From contig DATKMG010000014.1 in the NCBI GenBank assembly GCA_035541995.1, forward strand, positions 1 to 6,457: a stretch of 6,457 bases of DNA, read 5' to 3'. The position numbers were made by a program, and so were the translations under genes. How positions within the stretch are numbered: position 1 is the stretch's first letter; the number at the start of each line of letters is the position of its first letter. This document shows, piece after piece, positions 1 through 6,339 of the stretch. Below the pieces are notes generated by a model. The model saw only the letters and a program-made list of their open reading frames with translations. It did not search any database and had not been told where the DNA came from. Source of the stretch: DATKMG01 sp035541995 (GTDB lineage: Bacteria; Acidobacteriota; Terriglobia; Versatilivoradales; Versatilivoraceae).

Positions 1-86
1 CGCCGCGGGGACGGCGGTCCCGAGCTCCTGCCGCTGACGGCGCCCTGGGCTACTGTCTGCCGCCCCCAGCGGGGCTCAATAAGGAA
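1..86. other. GC-rich noncoding edge with small hairpins
   Basis: No gene is supported here. Several short hairpins are visible: GGGAC/GTCCC at 8-21, GCCG/CGGC at 30-41 and GCCCC/GGGGC at 62-75. The 11-mer CTCCTGCCGCT occurs at 25-35 and again at 95-105, where it forms part of the next hairpin. A reading frame is open from the window edge to about 257, but its translation runs through the palindromes below and looks like chance coding in GC-rich repeat DNA. The stretch may be the outer part of the repeat block that follows. Confidence 0.4.
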
Positions 87-128
87 GAAGCGGCCTCCTG
101 CCGCTTCACAAATGTCCAATCTCCAGGG
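87..128 (+). repeat. Hairpin plus conserved tail, copy 1
   Basis: A perfect 7-bp stem (GAAGCGG at 87-93, CCGCTTC at 101-107) is followed by the tail AATGTCCAATCTCCAGGG (111-128). The tail recurs with one change at 481-498, again directly after a strong hairpin. The hairpin sequences themselves differ between the two copies, so the stem is conserved as a structure rather than as a sequence. That pattern suggests a folded repeat unit rather than a protein-coding remnant. Confidence 0.55.
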
Positions 129-458
129 CTGCGGAGCGGCCATGCGACTTTAGACCGGCCTTTTAAGGCCGGGGCCTTGTCCCGATTATGCCGCCTCGTC
201 GCATCGCGACGGTTCACCCAGCCCGAATCACATTTAATTCGCCGCGTGGGAAAGAATCCCTAATCATCCTCCGGAAAGGTTTCTCACCACGGGTGTTCAG
301 GCTGATTCTCAAAGGGTGCCGACTACTTGAGAAGGGCTTGATTCTTTCCGTTGAAATGGCCTCCTTCTCCGGTGCGTATCTTTTATCCATTCGTCGCTAC
401 GCGACGTGCGGGTGTTTTGGCCCACGATGCCGGCCTTGAAAGGCCGGCCTAAAGCCAG

Positions 459-498
459 GTGGCCGCGATGCGGCCACAAAAATGTCCAAACTCCAGGG
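459..498 (+). repeat. Hairpin plus conserved tail, copy 2
   Basis: A perfect 8-bp stem (GTGGCCGC at 459-466, GCGGCCAC at 470-477) with the 3-nt loop GAT is followed by AATGTCCAAACTCCAGGG (481-498). The tail matches copy 1 at 17 of 18 positions and lies in the same orientation, 370 bp downstream. Two extra A residues separate hairpin and tail compared with copy 1. The stem is very stable and could also stop or slow transcription entering from the left, but no T-tract follows it. Confidence 0.55.
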
Positions 499-557
499 AC
501 AGGACCATTGCTCCTATGACTCCTCTGCCCGCCAGTCTTGATTGCACCTTGACGCCC

Positions 558-579
558 GTTGCGGCTTTGTTGCGGCTTG
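558..579 (+). promoter_or_regulatory. 11-bp tandem direct repeat, possible regulator site
   Basis: The 10-mer GTTGCGGCTT occurs twice with an exact period of 11 bp (558-567 and 569-578). The second copy overlaps the first bases of the putative -35 element. Tandem sites spaced by one helical turn are typical of response regulators that bind as head-to-tail dimers, such as the OmpR/PhoB family. That role is inferred from position and spacing only; no regulator gene is in view. Confidence 0.3.
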
Positions 580-605
580 ACTGGCTCGGATCTTTCCTCT
601 ATTCT
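577..605 (+). promoter_or_regulatory. Putative sigma70-type promoter of the TPR gene
   Basis: TTGACT (577-582, five of six to the TTGACA consensus) is followed after 17 bp by TATTCT (600-605, four of six to TATAAT). Transcription would begin near 612 and leave a short leader before the TPR reading frame. It is the best -35/-10 pair seen in the sequence ahead of the first gene. It might drive the whole cluster, since the later gaps show no equally good promoter. Confidence 0.45.
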
Positions 606-627
606 CGTCGCATAGAGAACGATCCTG

Positions 628-702
628 ATGAGGTCTGAGCAAATCGGAGAGGTGAGAAAACGAGTATACAGAAGACGATCCAAACTAAAGTCTTCCTTTT
701 AG
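628..702 (+). other. Short basic reading frame, possible displaced N-terminus or leader peptide
   Basis: An ATG-initiated frame encodes 24 residues rich in arginine and lysine (…VRKRVYRRRSKLKSSF) and stops with TAG at 700-702. The adjacent frame, which is that of the TPR gene, encodes the hydrophobic run VFLLVLSISLG at 690-722. A one-base shift near 690 would join the basic segment to the hydrophobic run and give a textbook Sec signal peptide. Alternatives are an independent leader peptide or chance. A Shine-Dalgarno-like GAGAGGTGAG lies inside this frame at 647-656. Confidence 0.25.
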
Positions 703-728
703 TTCTCTCAATATCCCTTGGTGTAGAA

Positions 729-1892
729 ATGAGACCGTTGGGGCAAGTCATTCAGGAATCATCCCACCCTCGGTTTTCAGTCCCCCCCGAACAACCCCAA
801 AGTGATCCGCTTGCCCGGGAAGCGCTCGCCGCATTCAACCGGAAAGATTGGGAGGCCGCTACTCACAGTTATGAGAAATTAACAAAACTGTCTCCTGGAA
901 TAGCTGACTACCAGCTGAACCTCGGGATTGCCTACTATTCTGCGGGTCGTCCGCACGATGCGATTCAGCCTCTGCGTCAAGCCCTGAAGCTCAAGCCTAC
1001 CTTGGCTGCAGCCCGTTTCTATTTGGGACCGAGTCTGGCGGGAAGTGGCCAATGCAAGGAAGCTCTCACTTACCTCAAGAAAGACACTTCGCGGACCACT
1101 GATAAGCGTCTCAAATACGAGATGGGTCTGGCTGGGGTCCGATGCTCTGTGGCTCTCAACCTGCAAAATGATACCGTCGATTTTGTCCGTCTGCTCAACC
1201 GGGATTTCCCCGACGATCCTGAAGTCCTCTACCAGACCGTTCATGTCTATTCGGACCTTGCCACCAGGGCGTCACAAGAACTGGTGCTCAAGGCACCCGC
1301 CTCCTATCAAGTGCATGAGCTCAATGCCGAGACTCTGGAGATGCAGGGGAAATGGGACGAAGCCGCAAAAGAATATCGCGCAATTCTGGAAAAGAACCCG
1401 CGCCTGTCTGGTATGCATTATCGACTGGGACGCATTTACTTATCTGCCCCTAAGACCGCTACCACAATGGAGGACGCCCGAAAGGAGTTCGAGGAAGAGC
1501 TGAGGATTGATCCCGGGAATTCCGCCGCGGAATTCGTACTGGGCGAAATGGCTCTTCAGATCCCGGATTTGGACAAAGCGATTAAGCATTTATCGCGTGC
1601 TGTGCAGTTAGATGCCGGTTTCGCAGATGCCTACCTCGAACTGGGCCGGGCATTGATTTCCGCAGAGCGACCCTCAGAAGCCGCCGGCGCCCTGGAGACA
1701 GCCGTTCGACTCCAGCCGGAGAACCCCATGACCCATTTCCACCTTGCCAATGCATACGCCCGACTGGGACGAAATGATGAAGCCAACAGAGAAAGGGCAC
1801 TCCACAAGGAGCTCAGCGAGAAAATGAGCCAAGCCAGAGAGAATGTCCAGAGAACTGTCTCGGGCGTACCACCAGAGGGTCCTCCAAAGTAG
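729..1892 (+). CDS. TPR (tetratricopeptide repeat) protein, probably exported; start uncertain
   Basis: The protein is a run of 34-residue TPR units with typical signatures. Clear ones are at about residues 27-58 (ALAAFNRKDWEAATHSYEKL), 59-92, 93-126, 193-226 (MQGKWDEAAKEYRAILEKNP), 227-264, 265-298, 299-332 and 333-366. The middle (about 130-190) is more degenerate and helical. A proline-rich tail follows. TPRs are protein-interaction scaffolds and no catalytic domain is visible. Similar proteins are frequent in Acidobacteriota (recalled, not searched). The listed ATG is the first standard start, but the frame is open back to 639. It there encodes KTIQTKVFLLVLSISLG, a likely signal peptide, after the ribosome-site-like GAGAGGTGAG (647-656). 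No ATG, GTG or TTG lies in that extension; an ATA at 666 has suitable spacing. The real N-terminus is therefore probably upstream, or a base error is present. It is the first gene of the cluster. Confidence 0.85.
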   Translation: MRPLGQVIQESSHPRFSVPPEQPQSDPLAREALAAFNRKDWEAATHSYEKLTKLSPGIADYQLNLGIAYYSAGRPHDAIQPLRQALKLKPTLAAARFYLGPSLAGSGQCKEALTYLKKDTSRTTDKRLKYEMGLAGVRCSVALNLQNDTVDFVRLLNRDFPDDPEVLYQTVHVYSDLATRASQELVLKAPASYQVHELNAETLEMQGKWDEAAKEYRAILEKNPRLSGMHYRLGRIYLSAPKTATTMEDARKEFEEELRIDPGNSAAEFVLGEMALQIPDLDKAIKHLSRAVQLDAGFADAYLELGRALISAERPSEAAGALETAVRLQPENPMTHFHLANAYARLGRNDEANRERALHKELSEKMSQARENVQRTVSGVPPEGPPK

Positions 1893-1915
1893 ATGACTGG
1901 TCTGAAAAACATCAG

Positions 1916-1940
1916 GCCGAAGGAACTTTATCCTTCTGGC
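1916..1940 (+). promoter_or_regulatory. Intergenic stem-loop between the TPR and DUF362 genes
   Basis: GAAGGA (1919-1924) pairs with TCCTTC (1931-1936) across a 6-nt loop. GCC and GGC extend the stem beyond a single bulged T. No T-tract follows, so it is not a standard intrinsic terminator. In a cotranscribed message it could serve as an RNA stability or processing element. Confidence 0.3.
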
Positions 1941-1987
1941 GTTTATGTCACGCCTTCGATGTTCAGTACTCAAGCCATGAATCAACC

Positions 1988-3124
1988 ATGAACCGACGAG
2001 AATTCCTGCAGGAGATGGTAATGGGACTCCTTGGAGAGTCCATTGCGTATCCGAATTTCGACTCCACGGATAATCGCACCAATAAAGCAGACACAGATCG
2101 TTTCCCTAAGGGTTTGGGCATGCCGGGCCCATTCCCGGGAATTATCGTGGAAGTCAAGAGCAGTGCCGTCATTGCCCAAAACCGCGTTAATTCTGATGTT
2201 GTGCGCAGAATGATGGAAAGGGGAATGATGGAACTCACCGGTGCTTCAACACCTCAAAAAGCCTGGCAGCTCTTTCTTCGTAAGGATGATGTCGTGGCAA
2301 TCAAAGTCAATGCATCAGGGTTGCCATACTGCGTTTCGTCTCCTGAAATTGTCCTTGAAATCATCCGAGCTTTGAATGGGGTTGGTATCCCCCCGCAGCA
2401 CATCTTTCTGTACGAACGATACACTGAACAACTGGATCTTGTAGGCTATTATGCGGTCGTTCCTGAACAGGTCCGTGTCGTCGGCCTGAATGGGAGCCAT
2501 CAGGAGTTGGGCGGTTTCGATAAGAATACATACGCTGAACGCAGTTTCTTTGGCGAAGAAGAAACCCGCTCTTACCTGGCCAAGCTGGTCAGCCAGGTTG
2601 TTACCAAGATTATCAATGTCCCTAATTTGAAGGACCACAGTGCTGCCGGGGTAACCGGCTGCCTCAAGAATATCGCTTATGGTTCCTTCGACAATGTTGC
2701 GCGATCCCACAAGATCCCAACGACCCGCACCAAGACCTTTATTGGACAGCTCTGCAGCATGGAACCCCTGAAGTCTAAGACGGTCCTGCAGATCATGGAT
2801 GGCTTGCGCGGGGTGTACCACGGCGGACCGTTTGCCAGAAATCAGAATTACCTGTGGTATCCTGGCCTCATTTACTTTGGCACGGACCCGGTGGCCATTG
2901 ATCGGGTTGAATTAGATATCGTCGAAGCCAAACGCAAAGAAATGGGGGCTATTTCTCTTTGGGATCGTTCTCCCGAGAACCTTGCACCTGAAACGGTCTA
3001 CGTCGAGAATCCCTGCAAGAATCTATTCATCAGGGAACCTGAACATATCCTATATGCCGGTGCCCTTGGCCTGGGAGTCTATGAACTGGAAAAGATCAGG
3101 CTCAGGCAGATCAACGTGACGTAA
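1988..3124 (+). CDS. DUF362 domain protein with a twin-arginine-like N-terminus
   Basis: The body matches what is known of the DUF362 family (PF04015). An early strand VVAIKVNAS (102-110) precedes helix-rich sequence. The core INVPNLKDHSAAGVTGCLKN (209-228) follows, then MDGLRGVYHGGP (270-281) and the C-terminal GTDPVAIDRVELD (298-310). The function of DUF362 is not established. Some members are fused to 4Fe-4S ferredoxin domains, but this one has only isolated cysteines (115, 225, 256, 343) and no CxxCxxC cluster. The N-terminus MNRREFLQEMVMGLLG has the RRxFL core of Tat signals, followed by a rather weak hydrophobic stretch, so export in folded form is plausible but not certain. The chosen ATG gives this motif; no good ribosome site precedes it. 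Another ATG at 1977 opens a four-codon frame (M-N-Q-P) whose stop overlaps this start as ATGA. The gene ends with tandem stops TAA TAG. Confidence 0.88.
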   Translation: MNRREFLQEMVMGLLGESIAYPNFDSTDNRTNKADTDRFPKGLGMPGPFPGIIVEVKSSAVIAQNRVNSDVVRRMMERGMMELTGASTPQKAWQLFLRKDDVVAIKVNASGLPYCVSSPEIVLEIIRALNGVGIPPQHIFLYERYTEQLDLVGYYAVVPEQVRVVGLNGSHQELGGFDKNTYAERSFFGEEETRSYLAKLVSQVVTKIINVPNLKDHSAAGVTGCLKNIAYGSFDNVARSHKIPTTRTKTFIGQLCSMEPLKSKTVLQIMDGLRGVYHGGPFARNQNYLWYPGLIYFGTDPVAIDRVELDIVEAKRKEMGAISLWDRSPENLAPETVYVENPCKNLFIREPEHILYAGALGLGVYELEKIRLRQINVT

Positions 3125-3392
3125 TAGTGCATGAATATTGGAAGTGTCGCCAGTACGATCCCGCATATCTTCAGGATTTGGTTGATTTCGTGTGGCGAAC
3201 TATTTCGCTCTTTCAGAGCTTTGGAAGGTCGTGGGGATTCAATGACCCAAGGCAACGCGGTTGGCTGATGCCATCTGCTCTGCCTTGGGCTGGATTATGC
3301 CGGCCTTTCAGGCCTATGATGGGACGAACTCAGTTCAATATATTTTTTTGATTGCAGTTTGGTGTGGAGCCATTCTGGAAGACGAACGACAT
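3125..3392 (+). other. Intergenic gap with a degenerate copy of the palindrome core
   Basis: This gap is long for a cluster otherwise in one direction. At 3298-3315 it contains GCCGGCCTTTCAGGCCT, a reduced version of the GGCC-rich palindrome at 155-172 and 429-448, with a 5-bp stem (GGCCT/AGGCC). A weak 4-bp hairpin (3326-3336) and the T-run at 3343-3349 follow, too weak to call a terminator. Two open frames cross it. One begins with GTG at 3127 and gives 74 residues without a recognisable domain. The other is an upstream extension of the propeller gene. No confident promoter was found. Confidence 0.4.
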
Positions 3393-4439
3393 ATGGACTC
3401 GCCCGTTCCGGCTGAATGGCCGACATTCCGATTAAATCAGGCAAGGACCGGGACCGGGAATGCCAAGCCGGTCCTTCAGGTGAAGAGGGTACGCTGGCAA
3501 TTTCAGGTTCGTGGCGGCATACGATCCTCCCCATGTCTGTTTGAGGGTCTGTTGTATGTCGGAAGTCAGGAAGGGGACCTGATGGGAATCGATGTGAAAT
3601 CCGGGACTGCTCGTTGGCGACTGACCACCAAGGGGAGTGTCTCATCCTCGCCCGCTGTTGTTGACTCCTGGATCGTAATTGGCTCCGGAGATCATCACGT
3701 CTATAAGCTCAGAAGGGAGAGTGGTGAGATTGTCTGGAAGTTCCCTACTCAAGGTGAGGTTTGGGCTTCCCCTGTGATTGCCGAAAAGACTGTTTTCTGC
3801 GGGTCATGTGATGGATTCTTTTATGCCGTGGATCTGGAATCCGGTATGCAGAAGTGGAGGTTCAATGCGGGTTCCCGTATTCATTCTTCAGCATCGGTGG
3901 CAGGACGGACAGTGTTCTTTGGAACCGACAGAGGGGAGTTACTGGCTCTGGACACGGGCAAAGGCACCGTCCTGTGGAGGAGTAAGGTCCTAGGGCCAAT
4001 TGTTTCTTCACCACTGGTGGAGGCCCCATTCGTCTTGGTGGGCTCGTTTGATTGTCGCTTTTATGCCTTCGATATTGCCTCCGGTGATATCCGGTGGCAG
4101 TTCCCTACCGGGCTTCAGATCCTGGCGTCCGCAGCCAGCTTTAACGATAAAGTCTACGTTGGCTCTGCAGATGGTTTCCTCTATGCCTTGAAAAGCTCCA
4201 CAGGAGAACTAATTTGGAAGCAAAGGGTCCCTTGGAGTATTGCCGCAAGTCCAGTTGTGGTTGATGGCCTGGTCTACCTCTCCCCCTATTCGGGTCCTTT
4301 GGCTGCCTATGATTCCAAAACCGGTGAAGAAAAATTCAAGATTACAGCTGGGAGTTCCACGCTCTGTTCACCCGTCATATCGGATGGGTTGATCTATCAG
4401 GTTTCCAGTCATGGTGTCGTCTACGCTTTAGAGGGTTGA
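3393..4439 (+). CDS. Eight-bladed PQQ-like/BamB-like beta-propeller protein
   Basis: From about residue 33 to the end the protein is eight consecutive repeats of close to 40 residues, each with the pattern W-x-F…SSP-x-V-x-(8)-VYVGS-x-DG-x-LYALD-x-x-TG. Examples are IVWKFPTQGEVWASPV (113-128) and VYVGSADGFLYALKSSTGE (254-272). This is the PQQ-like (pyrrolo-quinoline quinone) repeat fold, also used by the outer-membrane assembly factor BamB. No dehydrogenase active-site region is present, so a binding or scaffold role is more likely than an enzyme. The opening EWPTFRLNQARTG is the usual first segment of such propellers and normally follows a signal peptide directly. The ATG chosen has GGAAG 11 nt upstream. 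The frame remains open to TTG 3261 and ATG 3297, adding a hydrophobic run YIFLIAVWCGAIL, but that extension crosses a repeat and lacks a basic n-region. Location is therefore unresolved. The next gene starts 10 bp after this stop. Confidence 0.85.
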   Translation: MDSPVPAEWPTFRLNQARTGTGNAKPVLQVKRVRWQFQVRGGIRSSPCLFEGLLYVGSQEGDLMGIDVKSGTARWRLTTKGSVSSSPAVVDSWIVIGSGDHHVYKLRRESGEIVWKFPTQGEVWASPVIAEKTVFCGSCDGFFYAVDLESGMQKWRFNAGSRIHSSASVAGRTVFFGTDRGELLALDTGKGTVLWRSKVLGPIVSSPLVEAPFVLVGSFDCRFYAFDIASGDIRWQFPTGLQILASAASFNDKVYVGSADGFLYALKSSTGELIWKQRVPWSIAASPVVVDGLVYLSPYSGPLAAYDSKTGEEKFKITAGSSTLCSPVISDGLIYQVSSHGVVYALEG

Positions 4440-4449
4440 ACGGTCTGGA

Positions 4450-6273
4450 TTGAAATACGTCGAACCCATCGCTGTTATTTTCCTGTTACTCGCCAGTCGT
4501 GAGAACTCTGCACAACCGCAGGTCGTCTCTGTGTCATCCCCTATCCGGGCCGCCAGATGGGACGGAGGGCCCCTCGAATTAAAAAGACGCCAGTCGATGG
4601 GGGAAGCGCTTGCCGACGGGACGAAGCTCGCCGAGTCTATTCGCAACTGGTACGCTCCGTCTACAATCGACTATTTGAAACGAGCTGGGGTCGACTGGGT
4701 ATGGCTGACTTGGAGTGTTGGGTTGGATTCGCGAGAGGAAGGCAAAGTATCAAGCCAAGTCCGCGAATATATTCACCGTTGTCGACTACAGAGAATTCGG
4801 GTTATGGGTATCGTATCGGCTGGCCAGCTCATCCTCTCTCCTGACTTAGCCAACACAACCAAACGAACCTTGAAAAGCCCTCAGGGCATCCCCTTGCCCT
4901 GCCAGGGGCAGAATCCCTCAACACACCCATCTGTCGCTTGTTACCAGGCAAACCTGGATGAGCCGGAATGGCAAAAAGAGGTTGTGACCCAGTCTATCAA
5001 GGCGGTCGACGCCGGAGCAGACGGGGTGATTCTGGATAGGATCTCCGCGACCGCCCAGGATAAGGGGAATCTGACCAGGTTTGTCAGGGACATGTCACAA
5101 AGGATCAAATCCTCCCGGCCAGACGCATTGGTAGTTCCTTTACTCCCCACCGACATCTTGGAGGCTGTCCCCCAATCCCCTATGCTGGCGATAGAAGACG
5201 GTACCTGGCCCGAAGTGCGACCCACAAGCGTCATTCTCGAGGGAGGGCAAGTCATGATTGCAGGAGCCTCCCAAGGTCCCTGGATTGATCAGAATCTTTG
5301 GCTGTTCAACTATGCGGCATCAATCTCCCACCGCCGCCCCATACTCCTGAGCCTCCACCGCAACTACACAGAAGATAGAGCGAGCGCCCTTCGTTCGGGA
5401 TGTCGGTCCCTTGTGATGGCTGAGGCTGCTGTATTCGGGGGTTCCTGGTCTCTAGATCTGGATGACTGGCTGCGGCTCGGGTTGGTCGAGCGAGATCCGA
5501 TGGCGCTGCAGGAGTGGGAGACACTGATTAAGTTTCAGGATTTCCTTACTGGACATTCGGAATATTTTCTTTTGCCTCCTTTGGTCAATGTGGCTGTGGT
5601 TGTCGAAGATATTGCCCAATCGTCCGAAATCTTGAATCTGCTTGCCCGGCGCGGGGTTCAGTACAATGTTCTGAAAAAAACCGACCTGTCCAGTGTGCCT
5701 CTCGGTGCTTACAATCTGGTCACAGGTGTGAATCTGACCCCATTTCTACCGGCAGAGATTCAGATGCTCTCTAACTATGTGAGAGCGGGCGGTCATGCGG
5801 TGGTCAATCCGCCCAATAGTCCTGAAATAGAGTGTAGTCCTAGCGCACAGCAATCCAAGGATACTGACGATTATAGAGACTGCCAATGGGGCAAGGGGAA
5901 ATGGCGTCTCTATGGGAAACCGATTTCGGATCCGGATCAGTTTTCCAAAGATGTTCGGGCTGCGGTTTCTTTCAATGACAGATGGGTCCGTATCTGGAAC
6001 GCCCCAACGGTCCTTGCCAGGACCGCACAGACAACAGCCTCAACGCAGAGAATTGTGCACCTGGTCAATTATGGGATCGAACCCATCGAGGAACTCCAAA
6101 TTCAAGTCAAAGGACACTTCAAGCGGGTCCAAGTTCTCCGTCCCCAAGATTCCTCCACCGGATTCTCTAATGGGCCTGTCGTGACTCCAGTTCGCAAAGA
6201 TGGCTTCACCGAGTTCATCCTTCCTCGACTGGGTATTTATGCTCTGCTGGTGTTGGACCCCGACGCCCCTTAG
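4450..6273 (+). CDS. Exported glycoside-hydrolase-like protein (TIM barrel, flavodoxin-like and beta-sandwich regions)
   Basis: The TTG start gives MKYVEPIAVIFLLLASRENSA, a Sec signal peptide with likely cleavage near residue 21. No other usable start exists, because TAG at 4429-4431 closes the frame upstream and the next ATG is residue 50. Residues about 65-340 read like an alpha/beta barrel: NWYAPSTIDYLKRAGVDWVWL, then IRVMGIVSAGQ, AGADGVILD (188-196) and MLAIEDGTW (245-253). Asp196, Glu249 and Asp250 lie at strand ends where glycosidase catalytic acids are found, so they are candidates only. Residues about 378-455 (VNVAVVVEDIAQSSEILNLL… to YVRAGGHAVVNPP) resemble the flavodoxin-like trimerisation domain seen in GH42 beta-galactosidases and related unclassified families. 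The C-terminus (about 505-607) looks like a beta-sandwich, with IVHLVNYG and a final LGIYALLVLD. The exact family is not recognised and the substrate is unknown. The 10-bp gap to the propeller gene suggests cotranscription. Confidence 0.75.
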   Translation: MKYVEPIAVIFLLLASRENSAQPQVVSVSSPIRAARWDGGPLELKRRQSMGEALADGTKLAESIRNWYAPSTIDYLKRAGVDWVWLTWSVGLDSREEGKVSSQVREYIHRCRLQRIRVMGIVSAGQLILSPDLANTTKRTLKSPQGIPLPCQGQNPSTHPSVACYQANLDEPEWQKEVVTQSIKAVDAGADGVILDRISATAQDKGNLTRFVRDMSQRIKSSRPDALVVPLLPTDILEAVPQSPMLAIEDGTWPEVRPTSVILEGGQVMIAGASQGPWIDQNLWLFNYAASISHRRPILLSLHRNYTEDRASALRSGCRSLVMAEAAVFGGSWSLDLDDWLRLGLVERDPMALQEWETLIKFQDFLTGHSEYFLLPPLVNVAVVVEDIAQSSEILNLLARRGVQYNVLKKTDLSSVPLGAYNLVTGVNLTPFLPAEIQMLSNYVRAGGHAVVNPPNSPEIECSPSAQQSKDTDDYRDCQWGKGKWRLYGKPISDPDQFSKDVRAAVSFNDRWVRIWNAPTVLARTAQTTASTQRIVHLVNYGIEPIEELQIQVKGHFKRVQVLRPQDSSTGFSNGPVVTPVRKDGFTEFILPRLGIYALLVLDPDAP

Positions 6274-6339
6274 ACCACCAAAATTCACCAAGTGAGAGCG
6301 CGCATACCTGGAATTTCTTTCATGAAAATGCGGTTTTAA

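Larger units (their letters stand above)
87..498. repeat. Composite imperfect-palindrome element (MITE-like or dispersed intergenic repeat)
   Basis: Read directly, this block is a set of nested inverted repeats. The outer arms are related in inverted orientation. The left side has TTTAGACCGGCC, then a CCGGCCTT/AAGGCCGG palindrome (155-172), then a CGTCGC/GCGACG hairpin (197-211). The right side has the CGTCGC/GCGACG hairpin (392-406), then a GCCGGCCTT/AAGGCCGGC palindrome (429-448), then GGCCTAAA. Further in, GGAAAGAATC (249-258) pairs perfectly with GATTCTTTCC (340-349), and TTCTCAA (306-312) pairs with TTGAGAA (327-333). Each side also carries a separate hairpin followed by the same 18-nt tail. 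No transposase frame is present, so a non-autonomous mobile or folding repeat is the best guess. Target-site duplications were not identified. Confidence 0.6.

Noticed and set aside
3..257. Open frame entering from the left edge, possible end of an upstream gene
   Set aside because: The translation passes through several hairpins and shows no domain. Length in GC-rich DNA is the only support.
188..439. 83-residue plus-strand open frame
   Set aside because: It lies wholly inside the palindromic element, has no domain or ribosome site, and its composition follows the repeats.
1..498. CRISPR array
   Set aside because: The repeats are inverted, few and irregularly spaced, with no regular spacers and no cas gene.
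309..683. 124-residue minus-strand open frame
   Set aside because: It crosses the palindrome, the putative promoter and the TPR leader, and its translation is arginine-rich and low in recognisable structure.
3326..3349. Possible intrinsic terminator (GAAC/GTTC hairpin then a T-run)
   Set aside because: The stem is only 4 bp, and an AT-rich spacer separates it from the T-run.
3127..3351. GTG-initiated 74-residue frame just after the DUF362 stop
   Set aside because: It has no recognisable domain or good ribosome site, and it runs through the degenerate palindrome. Conservation in relatives would be needed to revive it.
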